A stretch of 64,000 bases of DNA, taken from contig CM053033.1 of the NCBI GenBank assembly GCA_028564925.1, positions 207,207,607 through 207,271,606 of the forward strand. Reading direction: 5' to 3'. The notes under the pieces were generated by a model. It was not told the DNA's origin. It worked only from the letters and a program-made list of their open reading frames with translations, and did not search any database. A program made the translations under genes and the position numbers. Origin of the DNA: Lithobates sylvaticus (taxonomy: Eukaryota > Chordata > Amphibia > Anura > Ranidae). The stretch's first letter is position 1, and every line of letters begins with the position of its first letter. Positions 11,559 to 23,343 of this stretch are shown one piece after another.

Positions 11559-12392
11559 TTACCCGCAGTTAAGCCCCATTCATACCCGAGTGTTTTTAGC
11601 TCTAAGATCCAAAACATTCCACATCCAAAATCCCATTTATTTCAATGGTGTTTGTTCACATATGAGCACTCAAGTGCCTGTAGCTTGATGGCTGCGCAAA
11701 TCAGGCATTTGCAAAAATTATTTTAGGCGTTTTTCTGGCATGTTTTAGCTTGTAAGAACTAGTCTCTACCCCTAGTGCTTTCCATTGGCTAAAACATAAA
11801 CACCTGAAGCTTGAATACACAGTTAAAATGCTTGAAATACACTTCTAGAATGCTTGTATACATGTGCAAAAGTGTGCAAAAAATGCTAAACATGGCTCTG
11901 CTCAGATGTCAATGCAGCCTTGAGGATTTTGGATTAGACCAAACAAGTGCTAATGATCAAGAAGATAACATGTAGGTTAAAATAAAAATATTACATGAAA
12001 CAGAATCAGCTGTGACGAAGGACCTATGCAAGGAAAAGCCTTGCTCTACTAACAAGTTGGGGTCGCTGATGACAGTTTACTGTAAAAAAATATATATATA
12101 TAATCTACACATATACACACTGTATATTACAAAGCCATCCAATGACACAGTGTGTAGCACAGTAGAGAATATTTAGAACAAAAGTCTATAATATTAGATT
12201 TTATCTGTGCTATACACCTGCAGTTCTGTATGTAGAGCCAATGTGTAAAGGAATGCTTTGTATGGCTCCATCCATTATCCTGAAAAAAGGGATAACTCTA
12301 TTATTTTTTTTTTTTTATATATATGTGGGGTTTTTGGGGTATGTGGTGGAAGGTTATAGGGTTTTATTTATATGTGGTGTTACCTGTAAATG

Positions 12393-13201
12393 CTTGCTGA
12401 CCGCTTCACGCTGATATACGTCGGCAGAAGGGCTCGTACAGGCAGAATCACGTACCGTACGTTGCCCTTTAAGAGGCGGCCAGCAGACGCGCGCCCATGG
12501 CAAGCTCCGTGATCGTCTCACGGGGAGGAAGAACGGGGAGATGCTAATGTAAACAAGCATCTCCCCGTTCTGCCTAGTGACAGTGTCACTGATCTCTGCT
12601 CCCTGTGATCGGAGCAAAGATCAGCGACATGTCACACACAGCCACACCCCCCCACAGTTAGAAACACGCCTCTAGGACACACTTAACCCCTACACTGCCA
12701 CCTAGTGGTTAACCCCTTCACTGCCAGTGTAATTTATACAGGAATGTGCATTTGTATAGCACTGATTGCTGTATAAATGAAAATGGTCCCAAAAATGTGT
12801 CAAAAATGTCTGATGTGTCCGCCATAATGTCGCAGTCATGATAAAAATCGCCGCCATTTAAAAAAAAAAATACATATTTAAAAAAATGCCATAAAACTAT
12901 CTCCTATTTTGTAAACGCTATAACTTTTGCGCAAACCAATCAATAATCGCTTATTGCGATTTTTTTAACAAAAAATATGTAGAAGAATACGTATTTTTTT
13001 GTTTATAGCGCAAAAAATAAAAACCGCAGGGGTGATCAAATACCACCAAAAGAAAGCTGTATTTGTGGGAATAAAAGGACGTCAATTTTGTTTGGGAGCC
13101 GCATCGCACGACCGCGCAATTGTCAATTAAAGCGACGCAGTGCCGAATCGCAAAAAGTGCTCTGGTCAGGAAGGGGGTAAATCCTTCCGGGGCTGAAGTG
13201 G
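12393..13201. mobile_element. TTAA-flanked repeat, CCACTTCAGCCCCGG family, reverse orientation
   Basis: Ends GGGGCTGAAGTGG then TTAA at 13202. It contains the family core GCGCAAACCAATCAATAATC, the ATACCACCAAAAGAAAGCT block and the CGCACGACCGCGCAATTGTC block shared with 24786, 48203, 56491, 58590 and 63060-63774. The left limit is approximate. Confidence 0.75.
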
Positions 13202-13244
13202 TTAAATTATTATATCTATATATCCAGCAACCCACACTACTTAC

Positions 13245-13346
13245 CAGACAATCTGCGGCCTCGTCTTGGTTGGGAGTTGCTGCCAAGACTCTGGAGAGTG
13301 AATGATTTCTTGATTTTTCCTGGGCTACACATGTATTGAGGAGGTT
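13245..13346 (-). CDS. plekhg2: plekhg2 linker exon with GRRLSE motif
   Basis: 102 bp, acceptor ttcttttttctcag, donor gtaagt. With the base carried over it reads EPPQYMCSPGKIKKSFTLQS then LGSNSQPRRGRRLS. RRGRRLSE matches mammalian RRGRRQSE, a basophilic-kinase-type site (inference). Confidence 0.87.
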
Positions 13347-13784
13347 CTGAGAAAAAAGAAACGCACCAGTAGATGAACACAAACTAATAGTATGCTTTAG
13401 TCATCAGAATCATACTTTTTTTGTCCAAATAAAAAAAAGTAACCAAGAATAATACCTTTAATGGCTACCTGCGGTGTAAATCAGAACAGGCACAATGCAT
13501 CTTCTTCTAACTGATAACCAACATCATTATCTTACCAGATCTAGATTCATCTTTGGGGAGACTCAGCAATTGCATATAGGCACTTTTTCTGCCACCTATT
13601 CCACTCCTGCAAGAGGATCTAACATTGTCGCGCTGAGATCCTCTTGTTCTCTATCACCTCTCAGTCCTGCTCGTCATATTGATGATTCAATATCATCATC
13701 AAGAGGCCCAAGTGGCACACCCCATTCCTCAGTTCTGAATGAGGGGCTTTGCCTTCTGGGATATGTGATGTGCATATTTTTTTA

Positions 13785-14480
13785 TTTTATTTATTACAGG
13801 ATTTATATAGCGCCAACAGTTTACGCAGCGCTTTACAATATAAAAGGGAGACAATACAGTTATAATACAATAAAATACAGGAGGATTAAGAGGGCCCTGC
13901 TCAGAAGAGCTTACAATCTAATAGGGTGGGGGAGGTGGTACAAATGGTTGTAACTGTGTGGAATGAGCTGATGGAAGTGGTAGAAAATTAGTTGGAGACG
14001 TGATAGGCTTCCCTGAAGAGATGAGTTTTCAGGGATCGCCTGAAGGTGGCTAGAGTAGGGGCTAGCCGGACAGGTTGAGGCAGCGAATTCCAGAGGATGG
14101 GAGAGGCTCTGGAGAAATCCTGGAGACAAGCATGGGAGGAGGAAATGAGAGAGCGTGACAGGAGGAGGTCTTGAGAAGAGCGGAGAGGACGGTTTGGGAT
14201 ATGTTTGGAGACAAGATTGGTGATTTAGCTCGGGGCAGAGTTGTGGATGGCTTTGTAGGTTGTGGTTAGTATTTTGAATTTAATTCGCTTGGTGATTGGG
14301 AGCCAGTGTAGGGATTGGAGGAGAGGGTTGGCAGACAGTGAACGGTTGGTAAGGTGGATAAGTCTGGCAGCAGCATTCATGATAGACTGAAGAGGGGATA
14401 GCCTATGGAGAGGCAGACCAATGAGAAGGGAGTTGCAATAGTCAAGGCGGGAGATAACGAGGGAGTGAATGAGAAGCATA
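13785..14480 (-). mobile_element. L2/CR1-type LINE, 3' end with RT C-terminus
   Basis: On the minus strand 14479-14225 encodes HSLVISRLDYCNSLLIGLP, then LQSIMNAAARLIHL and LQSLHWLPITKRIKFKIL, the C-terminal part of an L2/CR1 reverse transcriptase. Further 3' comes a frameshifted SPILWNSLPQPVRL-type stretch and the 3' tail TGTAAAGCGCTGCGTAAACT with TTGGCGCTATATAAATCCTG. It is 5'-truncated and broken. The same tail recurs at 35640, 61560 and 62485. Confidence 0.88.
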
Positions 14481-14679
14481 TCCCAAGAGGCAAAGGGAGA
14501 ACAGACAACCCTAGTCTGCTAGCGGAGGAGAGGAGGGGTAGATGGGCTGAAAGTGTTTCCTGAGTGAGCGAGAGATCTGCATTATTGAAATACTGGATAA
14601 AATAAATAAAAAAAATATTTTATTAACACGTTTTGAGGCAACCTATTGGTACCTTGAAAATTCTGTATTTGTAGCTTAA

Positions 14680-16512
14680 AGTGGATGTAAACCCGATTCA
14701 TGAAATTTGAGCTGGGCACATATATCTGTAGTGTTTTCTTATCTCTCTTCAAAGCACTGTGTCCTGTAGCTTTCTCCTGCTCAGTTCCTCTGTTATTAGC
14801 CTGATAACTTCTGACAAGTTATCCTAGATGGCAGCCTGAAGTGTGTGTCGTGGGAGGTTGCTATAAATAGATTAGCATACAGCTGGATGGTGGAAACAGG
14901 TGTACTTTGCAAGATACCCTGTTTTCTTACTCTGCTCTGTTTTTAAACTTTTTAATAAACATCGATTTTTTAAATCTGGTAATGCACATGGGACCTCCGT
15001 TTTTCCTTGCTTCCCTGTGAGGTACAACTCCCCCCTTGGGGAACGCTGCTGGATTTCCCAACCCTAGGAGACCTGGGTGGACGGGCTGGAAAAACTCGAT
15101 CGGCTAGGACACCTTCCAGTGGGGACCTTGAGGAGCACCTGGCATCGATAATTTGGAAGCTGTTTACCCCTGTAGGGGTATCTACATCTGGTGAGTGAGG
15201 GAGCAAAGGGGGACAGCACAAAGTCACCGTCATTCCTCTGAATCACAAAAGTCACGTCTTTGAATCACCGTTATGAATCACCATTGAAACTGTCGCGATG
15301 AAGATTGTTTGATGTAGAGGTGTCAGTCACACACTGTGGAAACCTCTCTTTTTTACTTTATTTTTTCACTTTCAGGAACTTACTGTGGATTGGACTGTTA
15401 ATTTATTTTTATTGGACTATCACACTAATTAATAACTTTATTGGGGCTCTCTGGTATTATACCCATGCAAATCTAGTTTCACTTATTTAAACATCAGCCC
15501 CTTACGGGCAACATTTTTCCTTGTTTTTTGGTATTTTGTTATTTTGTTATCACTGGTAACTATAGGTATATTGGTTCACTTCTGGTATGGTATATGAAGG
15601 TGGCCACATACAGGATATTATTGTGTTCATTTACACCAAATATTAATCACCAAGGTGGGACTAACATTGGATCACGAATTTAACACAGGATTGATTTTAT
15701 TCACTTATATTTATTTATTTTAGCCACTAAGGCAATATTGGATCACGAATCTAATCCCTATGAGGGCTTGGGAATATACATTGCCACTCTTACTCAACAC
15801 TGAGTACTGGAACACCCTTTTTTTCAATTACCTTCTGCCACTATTATAATATATTTGGGGGCACTCAGTAGCAAATACACATATATATTGTTTTATTTTA
15901 CCTTAATAGGGCTACTCACGGAATTTCTATTAAGCACATAGGGGAACGCCAATCGTCCTTTTACGTTCATTTCTATAAATAGATTAGCATACAGCTTGCC
16001 AGTGTTCATTTAAAAATTCGCCCCCATCATGTACTAATCCGCCCCTCACCAACATGAACATGCCTCGCCAGCGCCAGGCAGAATCTGACAGAAAAATGTC
16101 TTCCATCGGCTATTGTGCGCAAGCGCCGTCTCACCAACACAACAGCTGATCGTAAACTCAGCTGTTGAGCTGTTCCATATGACGCATGCGCAGTACATCC
16201 CAGGCACTTCTCAATAGCGGGCACTATCCAACAGAGCACCGCCTCAGAGTAGTGCTCTGCACATTCCTTTCTTCCTTTGCCAATGTGGAGTGGGGGTGTG
16301 TGCCTTTCCTCCAATCAGCCGTCTTGGCAGTATGCCAATAATCCACTCCCAGTGGTGACCAGGAAGAGAAAATCTGTAACACGCAGAGCACTTTCTAAAG
16401 GATATATACAGCTGAAGACAGCAGATATGCATTAAAACGTATGTATGGAGATTTCTGTGTATCATCTGAGGCTATTTACTTCACTGGGTATATGTGAGGG
16501 TTTACATCCACT
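14680..16512. mobile_element. TTAA element AGTGGATGTAAACCC, interrupted
   Basis: Inverted ends AGTGGATGTAAACCC / GGGTTTACATCCACT flanked by TTAA on both sides (14676-14679, 16513-16516). TTAA duplication points to Kolobok- or piggyBac-type transposition (inference). The interior is split by the insertion at 14885-15972. Confidence 0.8.
14885..15972. mobile_element. unclassified retro-insertion with 24-bp target duplication
   Basis: Identical 24-bp direct repeats beginning CTATAAATAG and ending CATACAGCT flank the segment (14861-14884 and 15973-15996). A duplication this long, with no inverted ends, suggests target-primed reverse transcription (LINE, PLE or a passive element). There is no coding domain. 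The first 110 bp carry TTTTTAATAAACATCG, comparable to the tail of the relic at 18.2 kb. Confidence 0.7.
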
Positions 16513-16516
16513 TTAA

Positions 16517-17321
16517 TTATTTATTTATCTAAAATATATATATTTTATTTTTTTTGAAGTATAATGCATACACTGTATATATTCTATTCTTTATGGAACC
16601 CAAAAAGGTAAGAACAGATGCACTGTGTAAAGTGGAGGGCTGGCAGGCTTTGCTAAAGCCCACTGTCAGCTGACATCACAGAGCTGCTCCAGGCTCTGGA
16701 ATATCCCAACAATAATGTCAGGATCCAGCCAGATGCCTAATTGGCAGCTGGCTCAACCTCTCAATGTGCCAGCGAGAGCCCGAGCTAGCCACTTCTGCCC
16801 CCGCTCCTGCTTCAGTGAGCACTGGAGGGGCAGAGCAGAGAGCAGCGACTGACAGTCGCTGCCCTCTGCTCAGAGTGGACCAAGAACTGAGCGATCAGTG
16901 GTCGTGTGATCATGTTCAGTTCTCGGGGTTAGAGGCGGCTGAGCACAGCTGCACCATCACAGCAATGATGCAACATGGAGATGACTGTGGATGTTTGTTT
17001 TTATTTTTAATTTTATTTTTTATAACCCCATACATGTCCTTTAACTTTAAAAATACAAATCTGTTGCATTAGAAATATATAAACTCAAAGAAAGCAGCTG
17101 ACATTATATTGCTGGATGCAATGATACAAAATATAACAAGAGGTGTAGCGCTACAAAAATTAAAACAAATAAATAAATGAACTTTTTATTTATTTGTTTT
17201 ATTTTTTTAGCGCTACACCTTGTTATATGTCCTTTAACTTCCACAAATCTGAGAAACTACTACACTAGTGGACCTGTCCATCATTTATGATCAATGCTAC
17301 CTTATGATCTACATCCTTTAA
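16517..17321. repeat. intron with perfect-type AT-rich hairpin
   Basis: Mostly unassigned sequence. At 17131-17228 arms ATATAACAAGAGGTGTAGCG and its complement (near-perfect over about 45 bp) enclose a short loop; the stem contains GTAGCGCTAC. Confidence 0.65.
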
Positions 17322-17774
17322 AGTGGTTGTAAACCCTTACAGACCACTTTGACCTACAGGTAAGCCTAGATTAAGGATTAACTGTAGGTCCAAGAAATAT
17401 CTCCTTAACCTACACGGTTAAGGAGATATTTTACAAAAATAGGGCACCGCTGTCTACGGTGCATGTGCCGTAGTCAGCGGCGCTCAGGCGCACTGGGCGC
17501 GCCGCAAGTGAAGGCAAACATGCCGTCACTTACGGCTCCCGCGCGCATTCGCCGGAGTGACGTCATCGCTGCTCCGGCCACTCACAGCGCCAGAGCAGCA
17601 ATACACGGAAGGAAGATGGATGCTTCGTGCTACAGGGGACATCGGTGACATCGCTGGCTCCTGTGTCAGGTAAGTGACACATAATGGGCTACTATACGAT
17701 GCATAGTAGTCCATTATGCTTGACCTTTGCAGGGAAACAAAGAGGAAGTAAACCCATCAGGGTTTACTTCCTCA
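17322..17774. mobile_element. TTAA MITE AGTGGTTGTAAACCC
   Basis: Left end AGTGGTTGTAAACCC preceded by TTAA (17318-17321); right end GGGTTTACTTCCTC with an adjoining hairpin, then TTAA at 17775. GC-rich interior. The right end is diverged, so the limit is less sure. Confidence 0.65.
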
Positions 17775-17929
17775 TTAAGGCAGGTGAAATATCAGGGTAT
17801 CTGAAGTCTACTCGATATGAATTAATAGTTGAAGTGATTGGGGCGGCCATCAGAGCCCTTCGGATTCCTCAAACAGCACTCCTAATCTTTGGGGATAGGA
17901 ATACCCACTTCACCTGTGAGCGGTAAATA

Positions 17930-18300
17930 TACCACTATTGGCTCATTCAATGTGATTTATAACGACATGTTTTCTAATTTTGAATATATGTAATATTTTT
18001 TAGATCCAACTGTCCCCCTGAAGAGACCGTACATAGGTCGAAACGCGCCGGGGCCCAAATATCATACATTACGTAATATAATTATGTGTATAAATGTGTT
18101 CGTTCATTGGATTGTGGAATATATATTGTGTATTTCCTTGGACCAGATTTTATATTGTATATTGAATTTTACTATGATACTGGACATTTTTTGAATAAAT
18201 AATTTCTACATATAACTACGGTACATCTATCTGACTTTGCTACCCTGCTGTTATAAAGCCCCACTGGGGAAATTCTTGTGTTTTTACATTTCGTATTCCG
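17930..18300 (+). mobile_element. probable PLE-type 3' relic containing hammerhead-like motif
   Basis: AT-rich segment without a frame, with the ribozyme-like core at 18011-18056 and a TTTTTGAATAAATAATTTC tail. By analogy with the complete PLE at 41-47 kb, where a similar core lies in the 3' untranslated part, I infer a truncated Penelope-like or derived element. Its limits are not defined by target duplications. Confidence 0.45.
18011..18056 (+). ncRNA. hammerhead-like ribozyme motif, degenerate
   Basis: Core CTGAAGA (18018-18024), a 4-bp stem II GACC/GGTC with loop GTACATA, GAA (18040-18042), a minimal stem III of type ACGCGC, then GGGG able to pair with the upstream CCCC as stem I. The 15.1-16.1 pair is A-C instead of A-U, so self-cleavage is doubtful. 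Assignment is by eye. Confidence 0.55.
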
Positions 18301-18527
18301 GGTGTGCAGCACTTTTTATCTCTTTTTATATGTGTCTTTCCCATATTGTAGTTGAAGTGACTTTCCTGGAAAATGACAAAAGGATGCAAGCCCCTCCCAC
18401 TGCAAGGTGACATTGAACATAGCTATGAGACACAGTTTCTACCTTCCATTGCAGGGTGACGCAGATAGGTGACATAGATGAACGTTTACGTATACTGTAT
18501 AACATATTAGGCCTATATAATTCTTAC

Positions 18528-18617
18528 CAGACTGTCTCCTGTTTCGGTGAAATGTCCAAAGGTCCTCCATCCAGGGCGATTTAGGGCTGTCTGACGTAAC
18601 TGGGACATCTGCACAAT
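18528..18617 (-). CDS. plekhg2: plekhg2 linker exon
   Basis: 90 bp, acceptor ttctttgttacag, donor gtaaga. It reads NCADVPVTSDSPKSPWMEDL then WTFHRNRRQS, phase 1 at both ends. It corresponds to the poorly conserved Pro/Ser linker after the PH domain. Confidence 0.82.
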
Positions 18618-18887
18618 CTGTAACAAAGAAACCAAATGTTATCACTTTCTTTTGAGACCACCAGACTGAGTTATCCACTTTACTTGCAAATACCTCAATA
18701 CTCAAGCAGACTAAGCTGGAAACCTAATAGTATAACTATAACTATAGGTAAAACCTTTTTCTGATTTGGATAGAGTGGAGAGGGGTTAGAACACCTATCA
18801 GGTTGTTGTTGCTGTCTGTGTCCCCTTTAGGAAAGATCATACTTTCAATTTGTCCTGATGACTGTCATCACCTAGAGTGAAAGTTAA

Positions 18888-19545
18888 AGTGGATGTAAAC
18901 CCCAACATTTTTTTTTTTTTGATGTCATAATGTAGAGAATAATATTTCCTTTCATTTGAGCCCAGTCTTGCCACACAGATTTACTCGAGGCCTGAGCAAT
19001 CCTCTTTTATTGTTCAGTTAGAGAATTCTTGACAAAGTCTTGAAAACTTTGTCAAAAACGCCCCCTTGCTGTGAGTGACAGGTGATTTACATATCTCATG
19101 CACTAGCCTGAGACAGGCACATCCTGTGTAAAAAGTTCACAATTCACATCCCCCTCCCCTCCAACTCTCCCAGCTTTACTGTGTTTTGACTGGATGTTTC
19201 TCATCATGGGATGCAGTGAACAGTCAGCAGACTATAGACAGACAAGTGATTTAGGGGACATGTATGTAGTCAGAGCTGGGCAGAGTAGAACATCCAGTGA
19301 TCTGATGATAACCTGTCTCAGGCTAGTGCATGAGATATGTAAATCACCTGTCACTCACAGCAAGGGGGCGCTTTTGACAAAGTTTTCAAGACTTTGTCAA
19401 GATTTCTCTAACTGAACAATAAAAGAGGATTGCTCAGGCCTCGAGTAAATCTGTGTGGCAAGACTGGGCTCAAATGAAAGGAAATCGTATTCTCTACATT
19501 ATGACATCAAAAAAATTAATAAAAATGTTTGGGTTTACATCCACT
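18888..19545. mobile_element. TTAA foldback MITE AGTGGATGTAAACCC
   Basis: TTAA at 18884-18887 and 19546-19549. The two halves are inverted copies of each other over about 270 bp (ACAGGTGATTTACATATCTC left, GAGATATGTAAATCACCTGT right), with a central loop around 19130-19300. Confidence 0.88.
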
Positions 19546-20158
19546 TTAAGGAAAAATCAAAATTTAGCATAATCACCAGAACAAGGATAGAGGGGAAATC
19601 ATCCAACAGTGACACTAGTTCTTATGACCCTGGTGACAACCAGGGATTTCCCTCAGTTTGGAAAGATTGTGGTTATAAGTCAGGAAGTGAAGAGTAATCT
19701 CCCTAGTGGGACACAGATGGCAACAAAAATCTCATGGGTTATAACCCTCCGTTACTCGATCCAAAATAAAAGAATTTATTTTTAGCTTGAATTCTACATT
19801 AAGAATTACACAGTGTAGTCCAAGATGCTTGCAATCACACTAAGGACAGTCTCAGCTTTTGTCATTAGAGGCCAGCAAAGTTTCTTAGAACATTAGAAGC
19901 ACAATGTTGTTTGTTTTTTTGATGACCTGATTTGGACCTACCATTACAATTCACAATTCACATGAATCATGTAAGCATTACTAATTGGTTCCTCTTGGCA
20001 CATTACAACCTTTTCTGACCTACAGTCCAGGTTTCACTTCCACAACACATGTATTTTTACTACCTGCAGTTGCAGCATGCTGTTAAAGGCACAAGGTGGT
20101 GCTAACATATGGTGTTGGCCCCCCACACCACTTTTTAAATTAATGCAAACCACTCTAA

Positions 20159-20582
20159 GCCCCCGTACACACGGTCGGAAATTCCGACCACAAAATCCAT
20201 CAGATTTTTTCCGACGGATTTTGTCCGACACTGGTGTTGCATACACACGGTCGGACAAAGTTGTCGGAAAATCCAATCATTCTGAACGTGGTGACGTTCG
20301 TTGCGTATGACGGAACTACGTAGAGGCTAGTAGCCAATAGCTTTGGTCTCGTAATTTGATCTGAGCATGCGTGGCACTTTGTCCGTCGGAATTCTCTACA
20401 CACGATCGGAAAAAGTCCGATCGGACTTTGTTGTCGGAAAATTTGAGAGCAGGATCTCAAATTTTTTCCGGCAGAAATTCCGACGGAAAAAGTCCGATGG
20501 AGCCCACACACGGACGGATTTTCCGACAACATGGTCCGATCGGACATTTTCCGTCAGAATTTCCGACCGTGTGTACAGGGCA
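20159..20582. mobile_element. Harbinger-like MITE, CCCGTACACACGGTCGGA family
   Basis: Exact TAA duplications (20156-20158, 20583-20585). Inverted ends; interior is the reverse complement of the 11136 copy (shared CATGCGTGGCACTTTGTCCG block). Confidence 0.85.
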
Positions 20583-20585
20583 TAA

Positions 20586-20768
20586 GGCTGGCCATACATT
20601 ATACAATTCTCTTGTACAATTTTCCTTTAGATTTACCAAAACCATATAATATGAGGTCAAACCTAAACACTTTCAATTTGTATGCAATCAGGCAGGCCCT
20701 TGCACTACATAGTTGAAGATAAATCCTAAAGGAAATTGAATAAGATAATTGTATAAGGTATGGCCAGC
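20586..20768. mobile_element. short MITE GGCTGGCCATACATTATACAA
   Basis: Inverted ends GGCTGGCCATACATTATAC / AATTGTATAAGGTATGGCCA. It abuts the previous MITE and shares its right TAA; its own right flank is TTAA. Confidence 0.7.
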
Positions 20769-20950
20769 TTAAGGGCTTTATTTCTAGATGCTATGCCCTA
20801 CTACTGGCTGCCTTTTTTGAGGATTATGCCATTAAAGTAGTTGGGCACTGGGTAACAGATGCTGGGCCCTTTGTGGAGGATCAATGGAAGGTAGCTCTGC
20901 AAGCAGCTCAAGTAGGCTCGCCTAACGTATCCCAAAACGTATGCAATTGT

Positions 20951-21324
20951 AGCAATATGGTTACATTTAAAGAAGGTACAACATTTAGCAACTCACATTG
21001 TTGTTTATTAAAACAGGCACATCTAAGTATGCAGGCATCCGGGGTAAAGCTGTTACATAGAATATCCTCCGCACCGCCGGCCACCACCGCTGTCAGTCTG
21101 CAATCGTGATCGGGAAGACTACCCTGCAAAAGAGTGATCTGAAAGCGAGGCTTGAGGCACTCGTGGAGTGCAGCGTGCAAGGGATGACATTGATGGCGGT
21201 GCGGGGGATGGTCTATGTGGACAGCTTTACCCCGGGTGCCTGCATACTTAGATGTGCCTGTTTTAATCATCAACCATGTGAGTTGCTAAATGTTGTACCT
21301 TCATTAAATGTAACCATATTGCTA
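20951..21324. repeat. foldback repeat with ~104-bp arms
   Basis: Arms 20951-21054 and 21220-21324 are inverted copies (AGCAATATGGTTACATTTAA and its complement at the tips). The 165-bp centre is GC-rich. Family unknown. Confidence 0.75.
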
Positions 21325-21474
21325 CTTAGAGGCGCCTCTCTTCTCTTTTATACTCAGTTGTGACATGATGCTACTGCTACTGTATATCAAGACATTGCTT
21401 GTATATCAAGTCAAAATGTACTTCAAAATTTAGCTTGTCCTGCAAAACGCTTTCAATCCAATGTTTTACTGTGT

Positions 21475-22075
21475 ATATAATATATATATATTTTTTTAAA
21501 GCAGACGCCCTAGAGCATGGGTGCTCAACTTGTGCCCTCCATTTGTTGTGGAGCTACAAGTCCTACGAGGCATTACAAGGCTGACAGTTATAAGCATGAC
21601 TCCCAAAGGCATGAAGGGACTTGTAGTTCCGCAACAGCTGGAGGGCCACAGGTTGAGCACCTATTCCCTAGAGAATAAAATGGTGGGTTTTGCAATTTTT
21701 GATGTCACATGGTATTTGCGCAGCAGTTTTTCAAACACATTTTTTTTGGGGGGGGGGGGGGTACAATTTTTTTAATTCTAATGCAAAAAAACGAAATACA
21801 TAACCCATTTTTTATTAAAATATAAAAGATGGTGGAATGCAGAGTAAATAGATACCAAACATGTCACGCTTTAAAATTGCACACGCCCGTGCAACAGATA
21901 CAAACGGTGAAATTTTTAATATCCATAGATGACACTTTAAAAGCCTTACCACTTTAGATTTACACAGCGGTCTAGTGCTAGAATTACTGCCCATGAACTG
22001 ACATTTGGGGTGCAGGACCGGTGCGTGTGTTCGCCTTTTCACGCGAGCATGGTGGGACAGGGGCACTTTAAAACA
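21475..22075. repeat. interspersed repeat, TCTAGAGAATAAAATGG family, with hAT insertion
   Basis: From 21666 it parallels 31120-31560 (GAGAATAAAATGG, GAGTAAATAGATACCAAACA, GGTCTAGTGCTAGAATTA). Family unknown; the copy is split near its left end by the hAT MITE at 21516-21665. Confidence 0.7.
21516..21665. mobile_element. hAT-type MITE
   Basis: Identical 8-bp duplications CCCTAGAG at 21508-21515 and 21666-21673. Inverted ends ATGGGTGCTCAAC / GTTGAGCACCTAT and internal inverted GGAGCTACAAGTCC / GGGACTTGTAGTTCC. The copy of the host repeat at 31.1 kb lacks the insertion, which gives an empty-site comparison. Confidence 0.85.
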
Positions 22076-22354
22076 TCCATTCCTGCTGCTTGTAAAAGCA
22101 ATCTACCGGCTTGTTAGCTGCTAGGATTGCTTTTACAAGAGAGCCAATGACTGCTAGTAATTTTATCTGTTAAGAAAACTAATATACACACACTATTGAT
22201 ATCCACAGAGAGCAGCAGAGAAGAAACACTGTTGTAGAGTGATACTCTTCAAACTCAAACATTATAGGATTATCCATGCCATATACTGGGAAGACCCAAA
22301 ATTACACTTTTTTAATAATGTCCAATGTTAAACACTACAAACCAGTTACACTAA

Positions 22355-22775
22355 TGCCGCAAACACACGGTGGGAATTTCCGATGGAAACAGTCCGATGG
22401 GAGCTTTTCATCGGATTTTCCGACCGTGTGTATGCCCATCGGTCTTTTTCTGTCGGAATTTCCGACGGACTTTGGATTGAGAACCTGTTCTTAATTTTTC
22501 TGACGGAAAACCTTTCTATCGGATTTTCCGATCGTGTGTATGCAATTCCGACACGCAAAATTCCGACGCATGCTCAGAAACAATTCGACGCATGCTCAGA
22601 AGCATTAAACTTCCCTTTTATAGTCGAACGTTTTTTAAGGCGTGGTGTTATTGACCTTCGGAATTTGGTGTGACCGTGTGTAGGCAAGACAGTTTGAGCA
22701 AAATTCCGTCGGAATTCCAACGGGAAAACCATCAGAGCTTTTTCCGACGAGAATTCCGACCGAGTGTACGCGGCA
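22355..22775. mobile_element. Harbinger-like MITE, TGCCGCGTACACACGGTCGGA subfamily
   Basis: Flanks TAA (22352-22354) and TTA (22776-22778). Contains the subfamily block TTCCGACGCATGCTCAGAA and GAACGTTTTTTAAGGCG. Sister copies at 29557 and 39267. Confidence 0.82.
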
Positions 22776-22778
22776 TTA

Positions 22779-23343
22779 CTGTCAAGACCATCAGATTCAC
22801 ACACTATATAGCAGAAACGTAAAAAGAAAAAAAATCACACACTTTAGATTGCAAACTTCTAGATCTACAAACTAGACGAGGAAACTTTTATAGTACACCA
22901 CATATTCTAGATTGGGAACTGACTATTTGTAAAGTCATACACAAAGTCACAAAATCACGAGCAGCACTGAGAGTTTACATTTCTCCAAAACTTTGCCACT
23001 TTGGTGAAATGCACCAGAGTCAAAAGAAAAGACCAAATTAAGATGTTTTTTTTAAAGGAAAAATGGGGGTTTAATAACACCGAAGGGTTACAGAAGCTCC
23101 TTTCAACTATCGCAGACCTGTTCTTCAGACAAAGACCCCTCATTGTTTTATTTTTTCAATTTGAAAAATACAAAACTTAAAGCGAACATTACAGAAATAA
23201 TAATCAAATATACAATAAAGAAAAGGAAAAGAATACCATACGAAATAAACTAAACTACTCTTAATATCTACCCCAAAAAACACCAACCTTTAAATAACGT
23301 TAAAAAAAAAAAGTAGACCTTTTTTCAAGCACGTTTTGCCTAA
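22779..23343. other. intron, nothing recognised
   Basis: AT-rich sequence without conserved frame, inverted repeat or known family. Confidence 0.5.
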
